This document shows positions 16,283 to 24,473 of a stretch of 64,000 nucleotides of DNA, in pieces. The DNA is taken from the NCBI RefSeq assembly GCF_007677725.1, contig NZ_VEDF01000004.1, positions 310,001 through 374,000 on the forward strand, given 5' to 3'. The notes beneath the pieces are model-generated. The model made no database searches. It was not told the origin of the DNA and worked only from the letters and a program-made list of their open reading frames with translations. The number at the start of each line of letters is the position of its first letter. Position 1 is the stretch's first letter. Source of the stretch: Pseudomonas sp. URMO17WK12:I11 (lineage in GTDB: Bacteria > Pseudomonadota > Gammaproteobacteria > Pseudomonadales > Pseudomonadaceae). The position numbers and the translations under genes are program-made.

Positions 16283-16933
16283 TTATCCAATAACGCCTAA
16301 GACCTCGCTGCCTTTCATACGGCGAACCTCCACCACGTATTCGGCGATGTTAGGTACGGCGTAGTCGACCACTAGCTCGACAACTGCCTTGGCTGGGCTG
16401 CCGGAAGGTTTCACAGGATAGTCTGGGATTCTGCGGAACACATCGGTACCACGACGGTGAGGAATAGGCCAAGTGTTGCCAGAGTTCATGTGGCACAGCC
16501 AAATCTTTTCAGCATACGCAGGGATCAGCGCCGCTGAGTTGAGGGTGAGCACGTCGTGCTCAAGATTCCGATAATCACGTGCGCCAAGCAGACGGTGGAG
16601 TCGTTCCTCTTCGACCCAGAAGAAGACTTTCTCGTTGATCAGCTCATACCACTGCTGCGGGGTTGTTCCATCCGTAAGCGCCTGCAGCAAACGCCCTTCG
16701 GGCATAGGTTTTTGATCCCGCAGCACGATATTGGACGGGTGCCCTGCCCTCACATCCATCTTCTGATCGCGATGCTCGCTTTCGAAGCGAGCTCGGTCAT
16801 CCCCCTCAACTTCGAGATGGTCGAGCACGGCAGTGGTGCTCATCAGCCCGTGGGTGCGAATGCTGTCCCAAGCACCGCGCTCCGCCATGTGATACGCGCG
16901 CGGGTACATCTCAATCAGCTTTTCCAGATTCAT
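16283..16933 (-). CDS. DUF7002-like protein
   Basis: A 216-residue soluble protein. The N-terminus (YPRAYHMAERGAWDSIRTHGLMST), the VLRDQKPMPEGRLLQAL segment and VFFWVEEERLHRLL resemble the DUF7002 family as I recall it. The pattern of an early His, a helix ending in a GL-S/T turn, and a later FFWV-E-R strand is loosely reminiscent of ADP-ribosyltransferase folds such as DarT, but no catalytic triad is provable here. It starts three bases after the stop of the adenylosuccinate-synthetase-like gene, so it is translated with it. Confidence 0.6.
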   Translation of the reverse strand: MNLEKLIEMYPRAYHMAERGAWDSIRTHGLMSTTAVLDHLEVEGDDRARFESEHRDQKMDVRAGHPSNIVLRDQKPMPEGRLLQALTDGTTPQQWYELINEKVFFWVEEERLHRLLGARDYRNLEHDVLTLNSAALIPAYAEKIWLCHMNSGNTWPIPHRRGTDVFRRIPDYPVKPSGSPAKAVVELVVDYAVPNIAEYVVEVRRMKGSEVLGVIG

Positions 16934-16936
16934 TCG

Positions 16937-18616
16937 TTACTTCCTACCAGATCGTGCAGTCCAGTTACGTCGGTCGATTAGAGAGCGCAGATCACTAGCC
17001 CCTGTGTCACGCGAGAATCGGGTATTGATGAGCGACACAGGCGCTTGTGAAACTCGCTCTAGCTCCTCCACAAACTTGATGGTTTCTGGATCGAGCTGCT
17101 CAAAGCGGCGCGCCTGGCTGTTGGTGGATTTGAGGTAATCCGCGAACGTAAGAACGATGTCGGTGGGCGCGTTGAGCGCACACGCCTTGCGGAATTGATC
17201 CCATTCGAACCAGCCTACGCGCCGGTTCCGCCGAGTGGTGGAGGTCTTCTCGGCTGCATTCAGTGCCGTGCCGTCTAGACCAGCAAATTCAGCAATCTCG
17301 TCGAAGGTCGTACCATGCTTAAGCTCTCCGGAGGTGTGCCCCTGGTCTCCATCAGGATCTCCAACACGAATGGGCATTGGCCGGATAACCATGAGTATTT
17401 TTCGGATGCGGCTGGGTGATATCCCAGCCTCGGCAAGGCAACCTGCGACGTTGGTGTCCCTTGAGGTCACATGAGGGTAGTCCCCATGAAATATGCTTAA
17501 GCCACTGCCTTGTGTGCCCTCCAGCAATATGGAGTGACCTCTACGGTAGGCCTCTTCCAGCCTATCTGTCGTACACCCATGGTAGTTTCCATCTGTACCT
17601 ACGTATGGCCGTAATTCCTCGACATCCCTGGCGAGCCTGATCGTCTTCTTGCCTCTGCTAAGAATGCGCCTTGCCGCTGCTGCACCGCTCCCACTGCCCG
17701 TGGACGCGATTGTAGAGACCAAATGAGCCCGCTCCGTTTCAAGGTCATCATCTTCGATGATAGTGGCCTGGGGATCGATGAATAGTCGGTCAGGGCCGAT
17801 ATTGCACTCCTTGATCTCCTTCAAGAGCCCCGGCAATCGAATCGTCATCCCAGGGCCCAGCAGAAGCCTCGCACTTACGTCCCGCGACCCTGAGGGAAGA
17901 TGATGGTAGGTATAAGGGCCAAGAGGGCTAGCGACTGTGTGTCCGGCATTGGGGCCACCGACGCGAACCATTACGTCATATTCACGGGCTAGGTAAGAAA
18001 CGATGTTGCCTTTGCCCTCGCTCCCATACTGCCCCCCAATGAGTACATCCACGCACCTGATTTCGGGTGGTGTGAAGAGATGCAAGCGAGCGGCGACCCG
18101 CACAAGTGTGTCATTGGAGGCAGATCTCTCGGTGTAGATGCGGACGTCTGCATCCGCCTTGAGCAGCTCGATTTCGGCCTGGTCTCTAAGTTGGTTAACC
18201 TGGTCGTAAGCCGCTGGATCAGTATGCCCCTGGACACGCTCTGCGTACCGTCTCTGAAGCGTCGGATCGCTTGCATAGAGATGGACATGGATAAGGTTTG
18301 CCCCGAAGGTCTTTCGAAACTCCAGCACCTGCGCCAGAGTGTTCAGGTGATCGACCACCAGCGGCGGGCCTTCAACGTCCTTGGCGCATCTCGACTTGGT
18401 TTCCTGAAGCATCCAATGCTCATGTTCAGCCCCCTCCAGCTCACGCCGCCGATCAAGCACCGCCGGCTGATCAAGCTGTAGATGCCAGTCAGGATTTTTA
18501 GACTCTCGACGATCGCAAACGACGTCGAAGCTATATTCCTTTACCAGCAAATTAGCCAAGCCACTTTTTCCGCTGCAGGTCTTGCCACTGATGACTACTA
18601 TCTGCCGAGTTTCCAT
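16937..18616 (-). CDS. P-loop kinase fused to PurZ-like adenylosuccinate synthetase
   Basis: A 559-residue two-domain enzyme. Residues 1-182 form a P-loop nucleotide-kinase fold (Walker A GKTCSGKS at 11-18, lid-like QRRYAERVQGH). Residues 188-550 match adenylosuccinate synthetase, which joins Asp to the 6-position of a purine nucleotide: GQYGSEGKG (195-203), NAGHT (223-227), ASTGSGSG (304-311), EGTQG (366-370), KTSTTRRNRRVGW (457-469). The catalytic Asp of PurA (GDEGKG) is Ser199, and the GTP-base motif (TKLD in E. coli) reads TFAD (490-493). Both changes, and the short length of about 360 residues, recall phage PurZ, which uses dGMP. It lies three bases behind the second kinase gene. A housekeeping PurA role is unlikely. 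Confidence 0.85.
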   Translation of the reverse strand: METRQIVVISGKTCSGKSGLANLLVKEYSFDVVCDRRESKNPDWHLQLDQPAVLDRRRELEGAEHEHWMLQETKSRCAKDVEGPPLVVDHLNTLAQVLEFRKTFGANLIHVHLYASDPTLQRRYAERVQGHTDPAAYDQVNQLRDQAEIELLKADADVRIYTERSASNDTLVRVAARLHLFTPPEIRCVDVLIGGQYGSEGKGNIVSYLAREYDVMVRVGGPNAGHTVASPLGPYTYHHLPSGSRDVSARLLLGPGMTIRLPGLLKEIKECNIGPDRLFIDPQATIIEDDDLETERAHLVSTIASTGSGSGAAAARRILSRGKKTIRLARDVEELRPYVGTDGNYHGCTTDRLEEAYRRGHSILLEGTQGSGLSIFHGDYPHVTSRDTNVAGCLAEAGISPSRIRKILMVIRPMPIRVGDPDGDQGHTSGELKHGTTFDEIAEFAGLDGTALNAAEKTSTTRRNRRVGWFEWDQFRKACALNAPTDIVLTFADYLKSTNSQARRFEQLDPETIKFVEELERVSQAPVSLINTRFSRDTGASDLRSLIDRRNWTARSGRK

Positions 18617-18619
18617 GCG

Positions 18620-19186
18620 CTACGTCCCCCAGACTTGAATGATCTGATCTGCGATATCGGATGGGGTAAGCCCTTCGGTATCTAGGATTTGGTCGGCCAG
18701 GCTCGCCAAAGATCGCGCGCACTGCTCGTTGGGATGTGAAACGTCTGTCTCGTACTGAGGGAGATGATGCGGGTTCCGTGAAGCGTATCTCTGCTTGAGT
18801 ACGGCTTCTGACGCGACGACGTGTACGTGCTTGACTGCATCTGTGAAACGATTCCTGAACAGCTCCACCTGTCGGGGCTTGCGGACGGCATCAACTAGCC
18901 AATTCTCGACGTCGGGTCGAGCCGTGATCGCAGGTATGGCTACAGACTCTATGAGCCAGGAAAAATCAGTCTCTTTGTCTAACGCATCGCCAAGTTCTTG
19001 CAAGTTATGGCGATCAAGCATCTGGTATCGGGCAGTAAGCTCCGCACGCAGATAAGCGCCACTGCTGACGGGGAAAAAGCCATAGCGTGCTTGCAGCATT
19101 TCAGAGATTGAGGTTTTGCCGCAGGCCATCGGCCCACTAAAAAGAAGTAGTCGCTTCACCGTGATGACGTTCCCTGTCTTGGACAT
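18620..19186 (-). CDS. P-loop (deoxy)nucleoside monophosphate kinase-like protein
   Basis: A 188-residue kinase of the AAA_18/dNMP-kinase type. Walker A GPMACGKT (18-25), a helix-rich lid (QRYASRNPHHL) and the VRKPRQVELFRNRF and HPNEQ segments resemble T4-like deoxynucleoside monophosphate kinases. It is the first gene of the operon, ending three bases before the kinase::synthetase fusion. It would phosphorylate a nucleotide supplied or made by its partner. The assignment to kinases is firm; the substrate is inferred. Confidence 0.75.
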   Translation of the reverse strand: MSKTGNVITVKRLLLFSGPMACGKTSISEMLQARYGFFPVSSGAYLRAELTARYQMLDRHNLQELGDALDKETDFSWLIESVAIPAITARPDVENWLVDAVRKPRQVELFRNRFTDAVKHVHVVASEAVLKQRYASRNPHHLPQYETDVSHPNEQCARSLASLADQILDTEGLTPSDIADQIIQVWGT

Positions 19187-19584
19187 GCAATATCACGGTA
19201 AAGCGTAGCTTGGTTCCCCAGAAACACACTTCAATCTAGAAGCTTCAAAAAGGCATGACATTCTCGCGCTGAACCTGCGAAATTGTCTCGTTAATGCCAC
19301 TGGCCTTGCCATTACCTGAGGCCAAGGCACCCACAAGGCGCAGATTTGCGTCCGGGGAGTCAGAATCTGCACCGCACCGAGTAAGGGGCACCGCTCCGCA
19401 AGCGCGGCAGCCAGGAGACTGCTAACGCTCGTCGATCAAATGCGACCACGCTGCCCGATTCTTCACAAGTCGCGATCAGCAAGGGCTGTTGTTAGCCCTG
19501 AGCGGAGTTCCAGCAACCCTAGATGCCATAGAAACGTAACCGTGCGGCCAAGTCACCTACCGAACTCCAGCATTAAGGGCGATG
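19187..19584. other. promoter side of the nucleotide operon and IS66 flank
   Basis: About 400 bases with no supported gene between the first kinase gene (leftward) and the left end of the first IS66-family element. It must contain the operon promoter. Confidence 0.45.
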
Positions 19585-19620
19585 GTGTCCGCGTATTTTT
19601 AAGCGGACACCATCGCCCTT
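19575..19620. repeat. 18-bp perfect inverted repeat at the IS66 left end
   Basis: Arms 19575-19592 and 19603-19620 are perfectly complementary over 18 bases, around a ten-base AT-rich loop. The inner part (GTGTCCGC...GCGGACAC) matches the tnpA-side end of the second IS66 copy (GTGTGCAC...GGTGGACACC, near 32120-32146), so a hairpin at this end is an IS trait. The outer bases of the palindrome extend beyond the IS. Confidence 0.7.
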
Positions 19621-19635
19621 ATCGCTAGGACTTTC

Positions 19636-19953
19636 ATGCGCCAACGAAGCTCTTACCCCAAACCATTCAAAGCCCAGGTCGTCCAGGAATGTCTGCAACC
19701 CGGAGCGACGATTTCCAGCGTGGCCATCCATCACGGCATCAACGCTAACGTGATCCGCAAGTGGCTACCTGCTTACCGGGATCAATCGCCTGCAACCTTG
19801 CCGGCTTTCGTTCCAGTAAAAGTGGTACCAAGGCGAGCAACAGAAGAGATGGTCACCATCTCGCTGCCTCTGGGTGATAAATCCATCACCGTAAAGTGGC
19901 CAGCCTCGGATCCGGACGGCTGCGCGTGTTTTATTCGTGGCCTGGCCCAATGA
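19636..19953 (+). CDS. tnpA: IS66 accessory protein TnpA
   Basis: A 105-residue helix-turn-helix protein (KAQVVQECLQPGATISSVAIHHGINANVIRKWL) of the IS66 TnpA/transposase_8 type, required for transposition along with TnpB and TnpC. Its stop overlaps the TnpB start by ATGA at 19950-19953. Confidence 0.9.
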   Translation: MRQRSSYPKPFKAQVVQECLQPGATISSVAIHHGINANVIRKWLPAYRDQSPATLPAFVPVKVVPRRATEEMVTISLPLGDKSITVKWPASDPDGCACFIRGLAQ

Positions 19954-20285
19954 TTCGTGTCGATGCCATCTGGCTCGCCACCGAGCCCATGGACATGCGC
20001 GCCGGCACTGAGACCGCGTTGGCCAGAGTGGTCGCGGTGTTCGGTGCGGCGATGCCGCACTGCGCTTACCTCTTTGCCAACCGCCGGGCGAACCGGATGA
20101 AAGTCCTGGTGCACGACGGCGTCGGTATCTGGCTGGCGGCGCGGCGCTTGAACCAAGGTAAGTTTCATTGGCCAGGCATCCATCGGGGGACGGAGGTCGA
20201 ACTCGACCCCGAACAACTTCAGGCACTGGTACTTGGATTGCCCTGGCAACGAGTCGGTGCGGGCGGCGCAATCACATTGCTTTAA
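19950..20285 (+). CDS. tnpB: IS66 accessory protein TnpB
   Basis: A 111-residue protein of the IS66 Orf2 family: WLATEPMDMRAGTETALARVV, PHCAYLFANRRANRMKVL, GIWLAARRL (short excerpts). The start at 19950 overlaps tnpA and aligns with the second copy. It precedes tnpC by about 50 bases. Confidence 0.92.
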   Translation: MIRVDAIWLATEPMDMRAGTETALARVVAVFGAAMPHCAYLFANRRANRMKVLVHDGVGIWLAARRLNQGKFHWPGIHRGTEVELDPEQLQALVLGLPWQRVGAGGAITLL

Positions 20286-20334
20286 ACGCTCCTTTCAGCT
20301 GTAGCACTCGGGCTGCTTTGGTAAAATCCACGGC

Positions 20335-21861
20335 ATGACTTCCTTGCCCGATCTAGACCAAATGACTCCTGAACAACTGCGCGCACTGGCTGCGCAGTTG
20401 ATGTCCAAGATCGACACGCAGGACAGAAAGATTCATCGTGATGAGACGATCATCGAGCAACTCACTCACGAAATCGCCATTCTCAAACGCCACAAGTTCG
20501 CCAAGCGCAGCGAGCAGATCAGCCCGGCGCAAGGCAGCTTGCTCGATGACCTGCTCAATACCGACCTAGAAGCCATCGAGGCGGAGTTAAGAGCACTTCG
20601 TCCTGCACCTGCGCAGACAGAACCACGCCAGCAACCCAAGCGTGCACCGTTACCGCCGCAGTTCCCGCGTACCGTGATCCATCACGAGCCAGACAACACC
20701 CAATGCACCTGCGGCTGCCAACTTCAGCGCATCGGCGAAGATGTCAGTGAGAAGCTGGACTACACGCCGGGGGTGTTCACTGTCGAACAGCACGTTCGTG
20801 GGAAATGGGCCTGCCGCCAATGCGAAACGCTGATCCAGGCGCCGGTGCCGCCGCAGGTAATCGACAAGGGTATCCCCAAGGCGGGCCTGCTGGCCCACGT
20901 GATGGTGGCCAAGTTCGCCGACCACCTGCCGCTGTATCGACAGGAAAAGATCTTCGGTCGTGCCGGTCTAGCCATCCCGCGTTCGACACTGGCGCAGTGG
21001 GTGGGCCAAACTGGAGTGCAGCTTCAGCCCCTGGTCGATGCGCTGCGCGAAGTGGTGCTGGCCCAGCGCGTGGTTCACGCCGATGAAACGCCGGTAAAAA
21101 TGCTGGCGCCCGGCGAGAAGAAAACCCACCGCGCCTATGTCTGGGCCTACAGCACGACGCCGTTTTCGGCACTCAAAGCCGTGGTCTACGACTTCAGCCC
21201 CAGCCGTGCCGGCGAACATGCGCGTAACTTCCTGGGCACCTGGAACGGCAAGCTGGTTTGTGACGACTTCGCCGGCTACAAGGCCAGCTTCGAGCTGGGC
21301 ATCACCGAAATCGGCTGCATGGCCCATGCGCGCCGCAAGTTCTTCGATTTGCATATCGCCAATAAAAGCCAGTTGGCGGAACAGGCTCTTCACTCGATTG
21401 GCGGACTGTACGAAGTCGAGCGAAACGCCAAGGAAATGAGCGACGAAGATCGCTGGCGATTACGCCAGGAAACAGCGGTGCCCATCGCCGAAAAACTGCA
21501 TAAGTGGATGCTGGCCCAACGCGAACTTGTGCCCGAGGGTTCGGCTACGGCCAAGGCTCTGGATTACAGCCTCAAACGCTGGATAGCGCTGACGCGCTAC
21601 CTGGAAGATGGTGCTGTGCCCATCGACAACAATCAAATCGAGAACCTAATCCGGCCGTGGGCTCTTGGCCGCTCGAATTGGTTGTTCGCAGGCTCGCTAC
21701 GCAGTGGCAAACGTGCCGCAGCGATCATGAGTTTGATCCAGTCTGCGCGGCTCAATGGGCATGATCCATATGCATACCTGAAGGATGTTCTTACACGCCT
21801 GCCGACGCAACGGGCGAGTGAGGTTGATCAGTTGTTGCCACATTGGTGGACGCCTACCTAA
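20335..21861 (+). CDS. tnpC: IS66 transposase TnpC
   Basis: A full 508-residue DDE transposase. An N-terminal coiled coil (1-60) is followed by a zinc-ribbon-like CTCGCQ/CRQC segment (about 122-160), the catalytic core with HADETP, LVCDDFAGYKASFELG and GCMAHARRKF, and the C-terminal IDNNQIENLIRPWALGRSNWLF with the catalytic Glu. It shares this layout with the second copy, which is broken. Confidence 0.95.
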   Translation: MTSLPDLDQMTPEQLRALAAQLMSKIDTQDRKIHRDETIIEQLTHEIAILKRHKFAKRSEQISPAQGSLLDDLLNTDLEAIEAELRALRPAPAQTEPRQQPKRAPLPPQFPRTVIHHEPDNTQCTCGCQLQRIGEDVSEKLDYTPGVFTVEQHVRGKWACRQCETLIQAPVPPQVIDKGIPKAGLLAHVMVAKFADHLPLYRQEKIFGRAGLAIPRSTLAQWVGQTGVQLQPLVDALREVVLAQRVVHADETPVKMLAPGEKKTHRAYVWAYSTTPFSALKAVVYDFSPSRAGEHARNFLGTWNGKLVCDDFAGYKASFELGITEIGCMAHARRKFFDLHIANKSQLAEQALHSIGGLYEVERNAKEMSDEDRWRLRQETAVPIAEKLHKWMLAQRELVPEGSATAKALDYSLKRWIALTRYLEDGAVPIDNNQIENLIRPWALGRSNWLFAGSLRSGKRAAAIMSLIQSARLNGHDPYAYLKDVLTRLPTQRASEVDQLLPHWWTPT

Positions 21862-21944
21862 CCACGTAAGTGGATTTAGGTAGGCGCTATTCCGCTAGCT
21901 ATAGGATCCGAGACGGATCAGATCCAATCTAGCGTCCAGCGGAT

Positions 21945-22475
21945 TCAGCTTTGGCAGAATCTTATCCGATTACCGAAAGGGTCATAAACCTCCAGAACCT
22001 GCCCCCATCCCTGCTGGACAATATCCGGACGACCGTATCCATACCGTTTGCCAAGTAGCTCATCACGAAGCATTTCGATATTTTGCATCGGAACAAATAT
22101 CGTCGACCCTGGACTGGCATCACCATGATGTTCGGACAAATGGAGCTGTAACCCGTTTCGATTGATCCCTAAATACAGCGGTAGATCCGCTTCGAATCGG
22201 TGCTCAAACTCGACGCTGAAGCCCAGAAAATCAATATAAAACTCGCGGGCCTTGGTTTCGTCAAATATTCGCAATATGGGAATTGCTTTGTCGAATGTGA
22301 CAGCGGGTTGAGGATTTTCATCCGGAAGCATCGCTGATGCTACGTTCCAGTCCTTATAGCCCAGTTGCTGTGCCACCAGTTCGAGTGCAACGGAGTGCGA
22401 CACTTCCTGATTGCGCTTCTCCAACGAAGCACGCAGGCTCTTGGCCATCTGTTTGGCTTTCTGGATTGAAGACAT
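21945..22475 (-). CDS. glyoxalase-superfamily protein with N-terminal Glyoxalase_8-like helices
   Basis: A 176-residue protein. Residues 1-50 are a helical module (AKQMAKSLRASLEKR, SHSVALELVAQQLGYKDWNVA) as found in glyoxalase-related proteins. Residues 60-175 are a VOC domain (PILRIFDETKAREFYIDFLGF, then VYDPFGNRIRF) of the bleomycin-resistance/glyoxalase type. I start at 22475, where GGAGAAATA precedes ATG; an in-frame ATG at 22532 adds 19 residues without a good site. It may bind a metal and a small toxic compound. The substrate is unknown. Confidence 0.75.
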   Translation of the reverse strand: MSSIQKAKQMAKSLRASLEKRNQEVSHSVALELVAQQLGYKDWNVASAMLPDENPQPAVTFDKAIPILRIFDETKAREFYIDFLGFSVEFEHRFEADLPLYLGINRNGLQLHLSEHHGDASPGSTIFVPMQNIEMLRDELLGKRYGYGRPDIVQQGWGQVLEVYDPFGNRIRFCQS

Positions 22476-23004
22476 TATTTCTCCTGGAGTCGAAGCATTT
22501 TGGTGCTCGCCTTGCCAAACCTCGACCATCAAGAGAGATACGATGTGGTTTGTAAAAATATGCTTTCACCTTTCCTTTACGGAGCGAGCGGCTGGCAGCA
22601 TCGGCCAGCCCTGATAATACACAACCACTAATAAAGGCGAAAGTTTGTGCCAGCAGGCCGCGTAAAATCACGCAAGGTGGGTTAACCGGGCGCATACATA
22701 GAAACGCCCCATTACCCGGGGCAACGATGGCTGAATTAATCATCATCAGCGCAGTGGCAGGCGCCCTGGCATGTCACCCTCCGAGCCGAAATGAGGACAT
22801 CCGGGCGCCCTCGACCTCGGCTTGTAAACCAAATTTTTGACGTGTTAACCAATGCGGTTTACACATCAAAAAAGAGGTTTACAGGGGGTGTGAGCGGCGA
22901 AGCTCTTCTTGGTGGTGATATTGAAGCGACCGCCCCACGTCCCACGATGAACAGTCCAGACGGTCTGCCTTATAGGCTTTGCCCTCACCGGCCCACGTAC
23001 ACCA
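22476..23004. other. non-coding stretch with a long palindrome
   Basis: About 530 bases with no convincing gene. It contains the 59-base imperfect palindrome at 22824-22882, listed separately. Confidence 0.5.
22824..22882. repeat. 59-base imperfect palindrome with GTAAACC/GGTTTAC ends
   Basis: Centred on AATGC (22851-22855). The outer arms GTAAACC and GGTTTAC are perfect; TTTTTGA pairs with TCAAAAA, and the inner GTGTTAACC pairs with GGTTTACAC with one mismatch. The same heptamer-like word thus appears four times in alternating orientation. It could be a recombination site, a plasmid origin relic or an operator. Confidence 0.6.
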
Positions 23005-24051
23005 TCACATGGACATTTTGCGCTCAAACCTGAACATCACCTCGTCCAACCAATGACGGTACGCCGCCGGCGTGGCAGGAATCAACAAGCTCCGCTCTTC
23101 CAGCTTCTGCTCAGATCGGAACGGCAACGAAACGCTGTTGGAAGATGAAGCCGGAGGCTCAGCGAAGAGCTTGTGGTCAACCCCAGTCAGGCTGATCTGG
23201 AACCACCCACTCTTCCCTTCGCACAGCAGCCCGAACGCAGCTTCAGCGCCTGCTCTGACCCTGGATGGCGATAGGTAATACGAGTCCATGCCGCCTCGCG
23301 ACGTCGAAGCGTTGGCCAGTGAAATCGACAACCAGCACAAACCACTCTCATGGTGTCGCCACTTCAAGTCCGGAGTATCAATTCCCGTCTGATCGGCGCT
23401 ATCGAAGTCCTTGTAGCCGCCTTTGATCGAGCCAAGCCCAGCCTGGCACAGCTTGAGAAAAAACGGGTCGTGTTGAGCATGGGCGGCGCGCAACGTGCCG
23501 AGGGTTTCAGGCTGAGGCAAGAACGCTACCTCCAGGCGAGCTTCGTGGTCATAGCCACCCCGCCGGCCATTGCCATCTTTCTGCTGCAAGCGCTGTACGA
23601 ACTCTTGCTCCGATATGGCCTTACGACTCAGAGATAGTTGATTCAGGCCCTGAACGATGCCGTCTGATAGCTCATGCTGATCAGAAAATGTCAGCCGGAA
23701 CAGGCCGTCGAGATAGTCGGAGACTTCCCGTGAAAACGCTCTCTGGCGCTCTTCCATCTCCACTGTTTCGAGAAAAGCCAGGATAGGCTTGCCGGTCGTC
23801 TTCGCTCGCCGAAACTCCTGTTGAGTAACTGACTCACCAGTGTCAGTTTCGTAGCCGAAATTCGCGCCAAGGATAAGTACCACGGCATCAGCTTGGTCGA
23901 TCTCCGTCATGCACGCATGCTGCGAAGAGTAAGGACGTGCACCGAAGTCCTCGCACATGACTGGCGTGTGCCCCAGCAGTGTGATCGCCTTCCTAGCTGC
24001 AGCCCGGTACTGCTCAAACCCTCCGACAACGGAGCTCACGAACACCTTCAT
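23005..24051 (-). CDS. DUF4062-domain protein
   Basis: A 348-residue protein. The N-terminal 130 residues match DUF4062: MKVFVSSVVGGFEQYRAA, a middle ALTLLGH-like segment, and ADAVVLILGANFGY. This is a Rossmann-like, TIR/SIR-adjacent domain often found at the front of STAND and other conflict proteins. The C-terminal 200 residues are unrecognised. I start at ATG 24051, which begins the domain exactly; 24075 adds eight residues. A sensing or effector role in defence is plausible but unproven. Confidence 0.7.
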   Translation of the reverse strand: MKVFVSSVVGGFEQYRAAARKAITLLGHTPVMCEDFGARPYSSQHACMTEIDQADAVVLILGANFGYETDTGESVTQQEFRRAKTTGKPILAFLETVEMEERQRAFSREVSDYLDGLFRLTFSDQHELSDGIVQGLNQLSLSRKAISEQEFVQRLQQKDGNGRRGGYDHEARLEVAFLPQPETLGTLRAAHAQHDPFFLKLCQAGLGSIKGGYKDFDSADQTGIDTPDLKWRHHESGLCWLSISLANASTSRGGMDSYYLSPSRVRAGAEAAFGLLCEGKSGWFQISLTGVDHKLFAEPPASSSNSVSLPFRSEQKLEERSLLIPATPAAYRHWLDEVMFRFERKMSM

Positions 24052-24473
24052 AATGATCCCCCAAACGCACGCCAAACTGACGGCCTTAGGGAACTACTGT
24101 ATGTCCTAACAGCGGTCAGTGCCAAGCACCCGACGGAGCCAATTAGCGTCCGAATTGCGGGTGATAAGCCTTCTCCCACCTGCAGCGAATAGGGCACCAG
24201 AAGACGCTGAGCTTCATATTCATTTGGAGGGCAGCCGGGCGCGGGCATAGACGCGAAAACGCGTCGCACGGAACACCGATGGCGATGACCAGAGCGACCA
24301 CCGCCTTGACAGCCTCGCAACAGTTACTGCACCATTTTGGCCATAGGTACGACTACAGGTGCCTGAGCCGCCCGCTGGCCCAAGTGAGAACACTGTTAGC
24401 AAAAATCTGACGACTACCCACAAATCTTGGGCCTGAGCGGGCCAGAGCTCCGTATTGGATTTATGGGATAGTT
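24052..24473. other. intergenic region
   Basis: About 420 bases with only low-quality frames; a divergent regulatory region between the DUF4062 gene and the next rightward gene. Confidence 0.4.

Larger units (their letters stand above)
19585..21887 (+). mobile_element. IS66-family insertion sequence, copy 1 (intact)
   Basis: About 2.3 kb with the IS66 gene order tnpA-tnpB-tnpC, all intact. The ends are estimated from comparison of the two copies: the left end at GTGTCCGC, the right end at ...GGTAGGCGC, with a hairpin near each end. The 8-bp target duplication expected for the family was not confirmed. It is inserted upstream of the nucleotide operon. Confidence 0.8.

Noticed and set aside
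16937-18616. Housekeeping purA of the host
   Set aside because: The catalytic Asp is Ser, the GTP-base motif is changed, the synthetase part is short and fused to a kinase, and the gene sits in an accessory region.
19575-19620. 18-bp inverted repeat as a strong intrinsic terminator
   Set aside because: There is no T-run after it, and its inner part matches the end of the second IS66 copy, so it is better explained as an IS end.
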